Shown: piece after piece, positions 1 to 7,932 of the stretch
How the letters are laid out: every line of letters begins with the position of its first letter
Numbering within the stretch: position 1 is the first letter of the stretch
Origin: Solibacter sp039934035
GTDB lineage: Bacteria; Acidobacteriota; Terriglobia; Bryobacterales; Bryobacteraceae
Assembly: GCA_039934035.1 (NCBI GenBank)
Contig: JBDTMZ010000027.1
Coordinates: 60,310-124,309, forward strand
Length of the DNA: 64,000 nt
Direction: 5' to 3'
The notes under the pieces: generated by a model
The model's database searches: none
Told to the model about the DNA's origin: nothing
The model's input: only the letters and a program-made list of their open reading frames with translations
Translations under genes and position numbers: made by a program

Positions 1-3000
1 GCGCGGAATTCGAACCGGGCCCGTTCGGTGAACTGGAATGCTTTGTAGAGCGCGATGTTCCAGTTGTTGCGGCCGGGGGTGACCACGTTGTTGCGTGCCG
101 CGGTGCCCCACTGCAGGGCATTCGGCTTGGTGAACGACGAGGTGCTGAACCACTGAGTGCGGGTCTTGGCATAGGTAACGGGCGCAGTCTGGTTGGCGCG
201 GTTACCGGTGGCGCCGCCCAAGCCGAGGACGTCGGGGCCGGCGCCGATGCTGGTGGGGGTGCCGGATTCGAAGGTCGCGATACCGGACAGTTCCCAACCT
301 CCGAGCATCATCTTGGCCGCCTTGTTGGAGGACTTTCTGAAGAGCGGGATGTCGTACATGAAGCTGGAGACCAGGATGTGGCGCCTGTCAAAGCCGGCGG
401 AACCGTAGTCCCAGCGGGTATTGAAGGGGTTGTTGACGTTGGCGAAGATCTCGCCGTCGATGATGTCCAAGGCATGCGACCAGGTGTAAGAACTGTTGAA
501 CGACAGGTTCTTCCACATCGTGTACCGCACGGTGACCTGGAGCGAGTTGTAGTTGGAGTTGGCTGCCATTTCCATGGGGGAGATGGTTCCCCAGCCCTGA
601 TATGGCCGGTAGAGGTTGGCATTCAAGGCAGCACCGGTGTAGCCGCAAGTGCTGCCGCAAACGCCGAGACGGTGTGTGGTGTCGCCTTCCGGGATGGCAT
701 TGATGTTGCGGCCCTGGGACTGGTGGAAGTTCGAGTTGCCCACGTAGGTTACGGTCATCACCGCGTTGTCGCGGAGCTGCTGCTGAATGCCGAGGCTCCA
801 CTGGACAGCGGTGGGGATTTTGTACGTGGAATCGATCGAATTGATATTCGCGGGGAAATAGGGAGCGGCTGCAGTCGCGCCCGTAGTCCACTGCGTGTTG
901 GGTTTGTCGAGATAAACGTTGGTCGGCGCGGACTGGTACGAGAAGGGCACGGTGTTCTGTCCCATGTTGTACATTTCGTTGCCGGCGAGACGTTCGTAGA
1001 AGATGCCTGTGCCGCCGCGCAGAATGGTCTTCTGGCGTCCGGTCAGGTCATAGGCGAAACCAACGCGCGGAGCGAAAGTGTTCCAGTGGTTGTCCACCAG
1101 GCCTCGCGGAGTTCCGTTGCGGTTGGCGATACCGATTCCGTTGAGGTAGAAGCGCACATCCGAGAGGATGATGCCGGAAACGGTGGAGAAGCCGGGACCG
1201 TTGGTGTCCAAAGCGCCGCTCGGCAGGAAGGTGGCGGCCTGCTTGGGATCGTACTGGTTCGGATAGAAGTTCGCCGTAGTGTCTTTCGAATCGTAGGCGT
1301 GGGGGAGACCTTCCCAACGTAGACCGAGGTTGATGGTCAGGCGATTATTGACGCGGTAGTCGTCCATCGCGTAGACGGTGAAAGTCTTGTTGGAAATGTT
1401 GACGAAGTCCACGCTGGCCGGTTCGCTATAGGCGGATGCGTAGCCCAGAATGAAGTCGGAGTAGGCATTGCCGGTGGCCTGGGAGTTGAACGTGAACTGA
1501 CCGCCTGCGTTCAACTGGAACTGCTGCCACTTATGGGTGTACATGTAAGACCCACCGAACTTCATGTTGTGTTTGCCGTGGCTCCAGGACAGATCGTCCT
1601 TGATCTGGTAGCTGCGCCAGGTATTGGTCCAAGGCCACCAGCCGGGAGTGTAGCTGACGTTGTAGGGGTTCTGGATGCTGATTCCAGGCAACTTATTGTC
1701 CACGTTTGCCTTAAAGAAGTTCGGCACGGTATAGCCGGTGGGCTTCTGGTAGACACCGATGGAGCCGATGTCCAGGTTGTTGCCGTTGTAATTGAAGGAC
1801 GTTTCGTTCAGCAGGTTGGCGCTGATGGTATGGGTGGCACGCACCACTCCGGCCCAGGAGGGGACGGACATGATGGAACCAGCCGTATCGTAGGTACCGC
1901 CGGCCCACAGTGGCGGAATGTCTTTTTCCTGACCATTGTCATAGACCAAAGAACCCATCAGGGACAGTTTGCTGCCAACCTGATGATCGACCCGGAAGGT
2001 TTCTTCCCGGTAGTAGGTGGGTCTGTTGTTGACGGTATAGTAGCGACCCGCGGAGGTGTTCGGGGCGGGGAAGAGTCCGGCCGCCAGCAGGGCTTTGGAA
2101 TTGGCGCTGATCAAACCAGCCGGAATCTGGTTGTTGGGGAAGTTCTGTCCGGGCGTGAGGCCGAACTGGGCGAATTTGGCGATGGCAGCCGGGTCGGTGG
2201 TGGTCGGGACCTTGATTGCCGTCGACAGGGAGCTGAAATCGCCGGTCCGCATGCCGGCGGGGACGGCGACGGCATTGATTTCGCCGCCGTTGATCAATCT
2301 GCGCCATTCCATGTTGTAGAAGAAGAACGTCTTCCTCTCTTTTTGGATGGGAACGGGACCGCCGATATTGAAACCGAACGTGTTGTAGCGCAGTTCCGGC
2401 TTCGGCTTGCCGTTCATATTGGCGAAGAAGGTGTTGGCATCCATCGCATCATTGCGCAGATACTCCCAGGCGCCACCGTGATACTGCCTGGTGCCGCTCT
2501 TCGTCGCCATGGTGATCATACCGCCAGAGGATTGGCCCAGATCCGCACCGAAGTTGCTGGTCATGACCTTGAATTCCTGGAGGGCGTCCTGGGACGGGGA
2601 GACGATCAAAATGCCGCCGCCGCCACGATCGTACGCTTCACCACCATTGATCATCCAGTTGTTGTGATCGGAGCGCTGTCCGTTAAATGAGATATTCCGG
2701 CCTTGGGTCTGCGCCATTGGCGTATCAAAATCCGGAATGCTGGCAGACGCGCCGGCTACCAGGGTGGCGAGCTGGATCACGTTACGTCCGTTGGTGGCCA
2801 GATCGGACACCATGGCCGAGTTAATGGTCTGACTGACTTCGTTGGTATCGGACTGCACCTGAATGGCGTTTGCCTCGACGGTGACGCTTTCCTTGGATTC
2901 ACCGATTTGCAGGACAGCGTCCACGCGGACCGTGGCACCCACGTTCAGGGTGACACCGGTTTGCTCGGAGGCCTTGAACCCCGGCGCCTCGATGCGAACG

Positions 3001-3263
3001 GTGTAGCGTCCGATCGCGAGCTGTGGAGCCGTATAAGCCCCCGTGGCGTTCGAGGTTAACGGACGAACGATTCCGGTATCGATATTGGTTACCACTACTT
3101 TGGCGTTCGGCACTGCGGCGCCTGTCGGATCGGTAACGCTTCCGACAATGATCGCAGTATCCTGGCCGTAGCCGGGCACTCCTAAAAGTACGAGGCCGAC
3201 CAATAACGCTCCGAAAATCCGAAGCGCTGTTGATTTCAGCATCTTTTGACTAACCTTATGCAC
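1..3263 (-). CDS. TonB-dependent receptor, Oar-like (3' end outside window)
   Basis: An outer-membrane receptor that probably imports oligosaccharides or other large substrates with TonB energy. The frame is open from the start to the window edge, giving about 1,087 residues, so the C-terminal barrel strands are missing. I chose GTG at 3263 because GGAGG lies 5 bases upstream; an in-frame ATG at 3242 has no such site. A signal peptide ends near GYGQ. A carboxypeptidase-regulatory-like beta-sandwich follows (GSVTDPTGAAVPNAKV), then a plug region with NGQRSDHNNWMINGG and SGGMITMATKSGT, then barrel sequence. This architecture is abundant in Acidobacteriota, where such receptors usually have no known ligand. 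It is divergent from the membrane protein at 3497. The family call is firm; the substrate is unknown. Confidence 0.9.
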   Translation of the reverse strand, partial: MHKVSQKMLKSTALRIFGALLVGLVLLGVPGYGQDTAIIVGSVTDPTGAAVPNAKVVVTNIDTGIVRPLTSNATGAYTAPQLAIGRYTVRIEAPGFKASEQTGVTLNVGATVRVDAVLQIGESKESVTVEANAIQVQSDTNEVSQTINSAMVSDLATNGRNVIQLATLVAGASASIPDFDTPMAQTQGRNISFNGQRSDHNNWMINGGEAYDRGGGGILIVSPSQDALQEFKVMTSNFGADLGQSSGGMITMATKSGTRQYHGGAWEYLRNDAMDANTFFANMNGKPKPELRYNTFGFNIGGPVPIQKERKTFFFYNMEWRRLINGGEINAVAVPAGMRTGDFSSLSTAIKVPTTTDPAAIAKFAQFGLTPGQNFPNNQIPAGLISANSKALLAAGLFPAPNTSAGRYYTVNNRPTYYREETFRVDHQVGSKLSLMGSLVYDNGQEKDIPPLWAGGTYDTAGSIMSVPSWAGVVRATHTISANLLNETSFNYNGNNLDIGSIGVYQKPTGYTVPNFFKANVDNKLPGISIQNPYNVSYTPGWWPWTNTWRSYQIKDDLSWSHGKHNMKFGGSYMYTHKWQQFQLNAGGQFTFNSQATGNAYSDFILGYASAYSEPASVDFVNISNKTFTVYAMDDYRVNNRLTINLGLRWEGLPHAYDSKDTTANFYPNQYDPKQAATFLPSGALDTNGPGFSTVSGIILSDVRFYLNGIGIANRNGTPRGLVDNHWNTFAPRVGFAYDLTGRQKTILRGGTGIFYERLAGNEMYNMGQNTVPFSYQSAPTNVYLDKPNTQWTTGATAAAPYFPANINSIDSTYKIPTAVQWSLGIQQQLRDNAVMTVTYVGNSNFHQSQGRNINAIPEGDTTHRLGVCGSTCGYTGAALNANLYRPYQGWGTISPMEMAANSNYNSLQVTVRYTMWKNLSFNSSYTWSHALDIIDGEIFANVNNPFNTRWDYGSAGFDRRHILVSSFMYDIPLFRKSSNKAAKMMLGGWELSGIATFESGTPTSIGAGPDVLGLGGATGNRANQTAPVTYAKTRTQWFSTSSFTKPNALQWGTAARNNVVTPGRNNWNIALYKAFQFTERARFEFR

Positions 3264-3496
3264 TTCTTCCTCCCTCGTTTGCGAGAAGTTTCTACTTGGA
3301 TTTGACACACCCGAGACTATGCAAACTGTCCCGAGAAGCATACGCCCAGTCTATGGCCAAGTTTAAGGACCATACGGGACCGTACAAAATCTGATCTGTA
3401 GAATCAGTGTGTTACAAGTACGTATTGCACCTTGGAGGCAGGTACCATACCTTCCGGATACGAGATCGATAGATTGTGTTAGGATCAACTCTAGCC

Positions 3497-4786
3497 ATGT
3501 CGCGTCGCCTGGATAACCACGTCTCGACTACTCCTCTAGGGGCAGAAAAGACGGAACTGGTTCTTACCGAGTTAGACCGGGTACTGGCGAGCAACCTATT
3601 TAAAGCGAGCCGGCGGTGTCAATCCCTGCTGCGGCGGATCACGGAATTGAGCCTGGCGGGTGATGTGGAAGCGCTCAAGGAACGGGCTCTGGGGATCGAG
3701 GTATTCGGCCGCCCTCCGGATTACGACACCAGCCAGGATCCGGTGGTGCGGGCGACGGCTGGGGAAATCCGTAAGAAGCTGGCGCAGTATTACGTGGAAG
3801 CCGGGCACGAGTTGGAAACGCGGATCGAGCTTCCCTCGGGCGCTTACCTGGCGGACTTTCGTTTTGTCGCGGCGCCGGTGGCTGTCGAAGTGGTGGCACC
3901 GGCAGAAACGCCAAGAGAATCAGGCATTAAGGAAGTGGCGGCGCCGGCCCGGGTGCCGTTCTACCGGCGCACGGCGATTCGCCTGTGGGCGATGGCAACA
4001 CTAGTGGTAGCTGCCGCCGGGGTGTTCACGGTACTCAGTTGGCCGCGCAGTGCGGTTGAGGAGTTGTGGGCTCCGTTGCTCAAATCCCCGGGCCAGGTGC
4101 TGGTTTGTATCGGCTTGCAAGCAGCCTACAACTTCAAATCGGCCCAGGCTCAGGACGAAGTGCAGGGAATCGTGAAGCAGCTACCCGCGGGCAGTCCGCC
4201 GAGGGTGATCCGTGCGGGAGACCTGTTGCTGCTGCGCGACCGGTATGTGGCGATTGACGACGCGCTTTGCCTGACGCGGATGACCACATTGCTGGAGCGA
4301 TATGGAAAACCATATCGGATCCGGGCTGAGCTTTCGACGTCATTCGCGGACCTGCGAGACACTCCGGCGGTACTGATTGGAGCGTTCGACAATCCGTGGG
4401 CTCTGCGCGCGGCCGGGCAATTGCGGTTTACGTTTACTAAGGACAGCCAGAACGACGTCGGCATGGTGCATGACAAGCAGCATCCCGAGAACACGCAGTG
4501 GAAGCTGGCGAATTACTGGCCGGAGTGGGATATCCCGCTGGACTATGCGATTGTCACTCGCATGTCCGATTCCACGACCGATCGACCGGTCATTATTGTT
4601 GCGGGCCTGACGCAGTATGGGACGATTGGCGCCGGGGAGTTCATCACCAAGGCGGAATACTTCGCGGAGGCGGCGAAGGTGTTAAAAAAGGGCTGGCAGA
4701 AGAAGAATTTGCAAATTGTGCTGAGCGTCCCGGTGGTCAATCGCATCTCCGGCCGTCCGCGCATTCTCGACACTCACTCCTGGTAG
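3497..4786 (+). CDS. membrane protein with acidobacterial N-terminal helical domain
   Basis: Function unknown, 429 residues. The first ~100 residues form a helical module (about LFKASRRCQSLLRRI to RIELPSGAYLADF) that I know as a recurrent N-terminal domain of acidobacterial and rhizobial proteins, often in front of a membrane segment and sensor or TPR parts. One hydrophobic segment follows (ATLVVAAAGVFTVLSW), placing the C-terminal ~250 residues on the far side of the membrane. That part has no motif I recognise. ATG 3497 has AGGA 12 bases upstream; GTG at 3476 is an alternative start. The gene is divergent from the TonB receptor, so the two may share a control region, but nothing in the sequence proves regulation. 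Confidence 0.7.
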   Translation: MSRRLDNHVSTTPLGAEKTELVLTELDRVLASNLFKASRRCQSLLRRITELSLAGDVEALKERALGIEVFGRPPDYDTSQDPVVRATAGEIRKKLAQYYVEAGHELETRIELPSGAYLADFRFVAAPVAVEVVAPAETPRESGIKEVAAPARVPFYRRTAIRLWAMATLVVAAAGVFTVLSWPRSAVEELWAPLLKSPGQVLVCIGLQAAYNFKSAQAQDEVQGIVKQLPAGSPPRVIRAGDLLLLRDRYVAIDDALCLTRMTTLLERYGKPYRIRAELSTSFADLRDTPAVLIGAFDNPWALRAAGQLRFTFTKDSQNDVGMVHDKQHPENTQWKLANYWPEWDIPLDYAIVTRMSDSTTDRPVIIVAGLTQYGTIGAGEFITKAEYFAEAAKVLKKGWQKKNLQIVLSVPVVNRISGRPRILDTHSW

Positions 4787-4838
4787 GTTTACGGGGCGGA
4801 TTTCTTCACGGCGAGCACCCGGTCCGCTTCGCCCCGCG

Positions 4839-4982
4839 GGCGAGCTGCGCTCGCCTGCACAAGGCAGAGCCTTATGCCACCTTTTTGCGAGGCCCCACAG
4901 AACCAAGCTACACGGCCGAGCTGTGCTCGCCAGGGGCGAACTGCGTTCGCCTTAAACAGACCACGCTGCGCGATGGTCTGTT
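4839..4982. repeat. cluster of small hairpins with CTGCG-type loops
   Basis: Four short inverted repeats lie in 144 bases between two genes. Copy 1 (4839-4855) pairs GGCGAG with CTCGCC around CTGCG. Copy 2 (4935-4951) pairs GGCGAA with TTCGCC around the same CTGCG; the arm change is compensated on both sides. A shorter one (4918-4928) pairs GAGC with GCTC, and a larger one (4955-4982) pairs AACAGACCA with TGGTCTGTT. There is no long T-run, so these are not typical terminators. They may be a REP-like remnant. Confidence 0.55.
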
Positions 4983-5056
4983 CCACCGGGCTGCTGTGTG
5001 ACGGGCCATCGCGGTGGGTGCCGTGGACGGGGAGACAAGCTACAATCAGGTCCGAA

Positions 5057-6499
5057 ATGAATCGTCGTGATTTCTCTAAGCGAACCCTGGCCATCGGATT
5101 GGCTTCGGTTGCCGCGCCCGTCAGCGCGCAGGATCCGGAATTCCACCAGGAGGCAGCCAAGCGGCTGCCGGTGCGCCGGTGCGATGTGGTGGTGGCAGGC
5201 GGCGGAACGGCCGGCGTGGTCGCGGCGTTGGCGGCGGCCCGGCAGGGCGCGTCGACCGTGCTGCTCGAGAACAAAGGCTATACGGGCGGCGTCGCAGTGG
5301 AAGGCGGCACCGCGCTGCACAGTTTCTTCAATCTGTGGAAGGCCTTCCCCGGTGTGAAGAAGCGGCAGGTGGTCAAAGGCATCCCGCAAGAGATTGTGGA
5401 CCGGTTGATGCGCAGGGGCGGGTGCACGGGCCATGCCGAGATGTTGTCGCAATACGACTACGATTCGGTGTGCACGGCGATCGACACGGAAATGTACAAG
5501 CTGGTGACGATGGAGATGCTGCACGAAGCGGGTGTGAAAGTTTGGGTCAACACTTTGCTGGCGGGTGCGATTCGCAGCGGCTCGCGACTGACTGGAGTGA
5601 TTGCGGAAAGCCGGTCGGGCCGGGAGGCGATTTACGCCAAGGCGTTTGTCGATTGCACCGGGTACGGCGACCTGGCGTCGCACGCGGGAGCGAAATTCAG
5701 CGAGCCGAACGATCACCCCGTGGCCAACAGCATGGGAATCGGGAATGTGGATATCGAGCGCATGTTCGAGTTTTTCCAGTCGCGGAATACGGTGTCGCAG
5801 TTGGCTCGGGGGCGGCGCAGCGGGAAGGACGACCAGATTGTGCGTATTGGCGGCGAATCGGTATCGCTTTCCAGCGAGTTCAACGCGGAGGCCCGGAAGC
5901 TGGGCCTTTCGATGATCACGACGACGGTGCATGACAACTACCTGATGTTCATCAAATTGAATCTGAAGATGCCGGTGAGCCCGACCAATCGCGACGAAGC
6001 GGCGCTGGCCGAGGTGGAGTTGCGGAGGCGGCAGGCGAAGGCGGTGGATTTGATGCGGAAGCATGTGCCGGGGTGCGAGCGGGCATTCATCGCGAGGACG
6101 AGTCCTTCGTTCAGCATCCGTAGAGGACGCCTGATTCAGTGCGACTACGACATCAAACTGCCTGACGTTTTGGAGGCGAAGCATTTCGATGACGACGTAT
6201 TCGTGTACGGGTTCCACGATTCGGCGCCGCGGCTGAAGGTGGGAGGCGGCGGGACGTATGGCATTCCATACCGGGCATTGCGCGCCGCGGGCGTGGAGAA
6301 TCTGCTGGTGGCGGGAATGATGATCACGTCGGATCACGAGGCCCACATGTCCACGCGCAATACCGTGAGTTGCATGGGGCAAGGGCAGGCAGTGGGGACG
6401 GCCGCGGCGCTGTGCGCGGCAGGGAACCGGGGCACGCGTGAATTGGCATATGCCGACCTGCGCGCCGCGCTAGTGAAGGGCAACGTCTACTTCGAGTGA
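5057..6499 (+). CDS. FAD-dependent oxidoreductase, Tat-type signal
   Basis: Predicted secreted or periplasmic flavoprotein of 480 residues in the FAD_oxidored family. ATG 5057 starts MNRRDFSKRTLAIG, which fits a twin-arginine signal; the longer upstream reading frame crosses the hairpin cluster and is unlikely to be coding. The dinucleotide motif VVVAGGGTAGVVAALAAA lies near residues 45-65, and the C-terminus has a typical FAD-contact region (SCMGQGQAVGTAAALCAAG). Tat export fits a protein folded around FAD before transport. Acidobacteria and Planctomycetes carry many of these in sugar-degradation loci, but the substrate cannot be read from sequence. The gene stands alone upstream of a serine hydrolase. 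Confidence 0.85.
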   Translation: MNRRDFSKRTLAIGLASVAAPVSAQDPEFHQEAAKRLPVRRCDVVVAGGGTAGVVAALAAARQGASTVLLENKGYTGGVAVEGGTALHSFFNLWKAFPGVKKRQVVKGIPQEIVDRLMRRGGCTGHAEMLSQYDYDSVCTAIDTEMYKLVTMEMLHEAGVKVWVNTLLAGAIRSGSRLTGVIAESRSGREAIYAKAFVDCTGYGDLASHAGAKFSEPNDHPVANSMGIGNVDIERMFEFFQSRNTVSQLARGRRSGKDDQIVRIGGESVSLSSEFNAEARKLGLSMITTTVHDNYLMFIKLNLKMPVSPTNRDEAALAEVELRRRQAKAVDLMRKHVPGCERAFIARTSPSFSIRRGRLIQCDYDIKLPDVLEAKHFDDDVFVYGFHDSAPRLKVGGGGTYGIPYRALRAAGVENLLVAGMMITSDHEAHMSTRNTVSCMGQGQAVGTAAALCAAGNRGTRELAYADLRAALVKGNVYFE

Positions 6500-6679
6500 G
6501 CGGATTCGGACTGACGGACTGAAAGCGTGCCCCAGTCCCCGGGGGCCTTCGCACACCGGTCTTCCCGGGCACTTCTCCCGCCAGCACTAAGTTGGCGATA
6601 TGATCTATTCCATCCGCTCACCGTCAATTCGGCAGAGCGCGCATGGAGTATGCGCTTGGGGCGGCAGGAGTCCCTGACG

Positions 6680-7921
6680 ATGATCACGATGACAACATTC
6701 GGAAGAGTTTCGGCCCTGTGCGCTGCGATATCCGTCGCTCTGCTCGCAGCGGAAAACCCGCTGGTGGAGAAGGTCGATCCGGAAGCGGCAGGCATGAGCG
6801 CGGAGCGCCTGGCGCGAATCGCGCCTCGCATGAAGGAATTTGTGGACGCCGGCAATACGGCGGGAGTCGTGACCTTGGTTGCGCGGCACGGCCACGTTGC
6901 AAGCCTGGATGCGGTTGGCTTTCAGAACCTGGAAAGTAAGACTCCGATGAAAACGGACTCGATTTTCCGGATCATGTCTGTCACCAAGCCGGTCACCTGT
7001 GCCGGGGTGATGGTCCTGGTGGATCAAGGCCGGCTGTCGCTGCTCGATCCGGTAGAGAAATTCATTCCGGAGTTCAAAGGGATTCGCGTGAACCCCTGTG
7101 GGACCAGAAATGGCTTCGATTGTCAGTTGACGCCGGCGCAACGGCCGTTCACCGTCCTCGACCTGATGACCCACACTTCCGGGCTCGGGGAAGCGGGCGG
7201 GGGACGCGGCGGGGCTACTCCGAATTCGCGTGCGGAGTTGATTGCGACGAGTGCGCAGCGGATGAATCTGATTTTCCAACCGGGCACGGCGTGGAGCTAC
7301 ACGAACTTTGGCATCGGCGTCCTCGGCAGGATTATTGAGGTTGCATCGGGAAAGTCTTTTGACGATTTCATGGCGGAGCGGATCTTGTCGCCGCTCGGCA
7401 TGAAGGACACTTCTTTCGATGTTCCGGCGGCGAAGGCGGGCCGCGTGGCGACGGTCTACACCACCGAGAACGGCAAACTGACGCCGCTCGACCGGTCGCA
7501 GATTCGAAGCGGCGGGATCTCGTCGCCCGACTCCGGCCTGCTGACCACGGCGGCGGATCTGGCGCGATTCCTGCAGATGATGCTGAATAAGGGAAGGCTC
7601 AACGGGCGGACCGTGCTTTCGGCGGCGGCGGTGGAAACCATGACGGTCTCGCACACCGGAACGCTCGCGGCCGGCTACACGCCGGGCAACGGACAAGGCT
7701 TCGGGTTTGAAGTTGTTCGAGAGCCGCTAGGCATGTTCCGCTATGCTTCGATCGGAACGTTTGAGAAGGCGGGGTTCTATCGGACCTACGTGTGGGGCGA
7801 CCCTGCCAAAGACCTGCTCGGCGTCATCCTGATGCAGCGCAACACCGGCGGCTATCAGGCCGATGTGGCGGATGAAGTGAATGTCTTTATGGCCATGGCG
7901 GCGGCGGCGATCGAGAAGTAA
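6680..7921 (+). CDS. serine hydrolase, beta-lactamase class C / esterase type
   Basis: Exported serine hydrolase, 413 residues. AGGAG nine bases before ATG 6680 decides the start; a signal peptide follows (MTTFGRVSALCAAISVALLA). The nucleophile motif SxxK is seen as SVTK, the second motif as YTN in WSYTNFG, and the third as HTG in SHTGTLAAG. These are the three motifs of class C beta-lactamases, DD-peptidases and related esterases. Environmental members are more often esterases or peptidases than antibiotic-resistance enzymes, so no resistance should be assumed. Eleven bases separate it from the quinoprotein gene downstream, suggesting one transcript. Confidence 0.88.
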   Translation: MITMTTFGRVSALCAAISVALLAAENPLVEKVDPEAAGMSAERLARIAPRMKEFVDAGNTAGVVTLVARHGHVASLDAVGFQNLESKTPMKTDSIFRIMSVTKPVTCAGVMVLVDQGRLSLLDPVEKFIPEFKGIRVNPCGTRNGFDCQLTPAQRPFTVLDLMTHTSGLGEAGGGRGGATPNSRAELIATSAQRMNLIFQPGTAWSYTNFGIGVLGRIIEVASGKSFDDFMAERILSPLGMKDTSFDVPAAKAGRVATVYTTENGKLTPLDRSQIRSGGISSPDSGLLTTAADLARFLQMMLNKGRLNGRTVLSAAAVETMTVSHTGTLAAGYTPGNGQGFGFEVVREPLGMFRYASIGTFEKAGFYRTYVWGDPAKDLLGVILMQRNTGGYQADVADEVNVFMAMAAAAIEK

Positions 7922-7932
7922 GGGAGGCCCAC

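Noticed and set aside
378..1322. Long plus-strand frame of 314 codons
   Set aside because: It lies antisense to the TonB receptor, whose barrel sequence is clear; composition and lack of a ribosome site mark it as a shadow. The same holds for 1533-2690.
4952..6382. Minus-strand frame of 476 codons
   Set aside because: Antisense to the FAD oxidoreductase, rich in His and Arg, with no domain resemblance.
6680..7921. Antibiotic-resistance beta-lactamase
   Set aside because: The three motifs fit the wider serine hydrolase family; operon context with a quinoprotein suggests catabolism or esterase activity, so resistance is not claimed.
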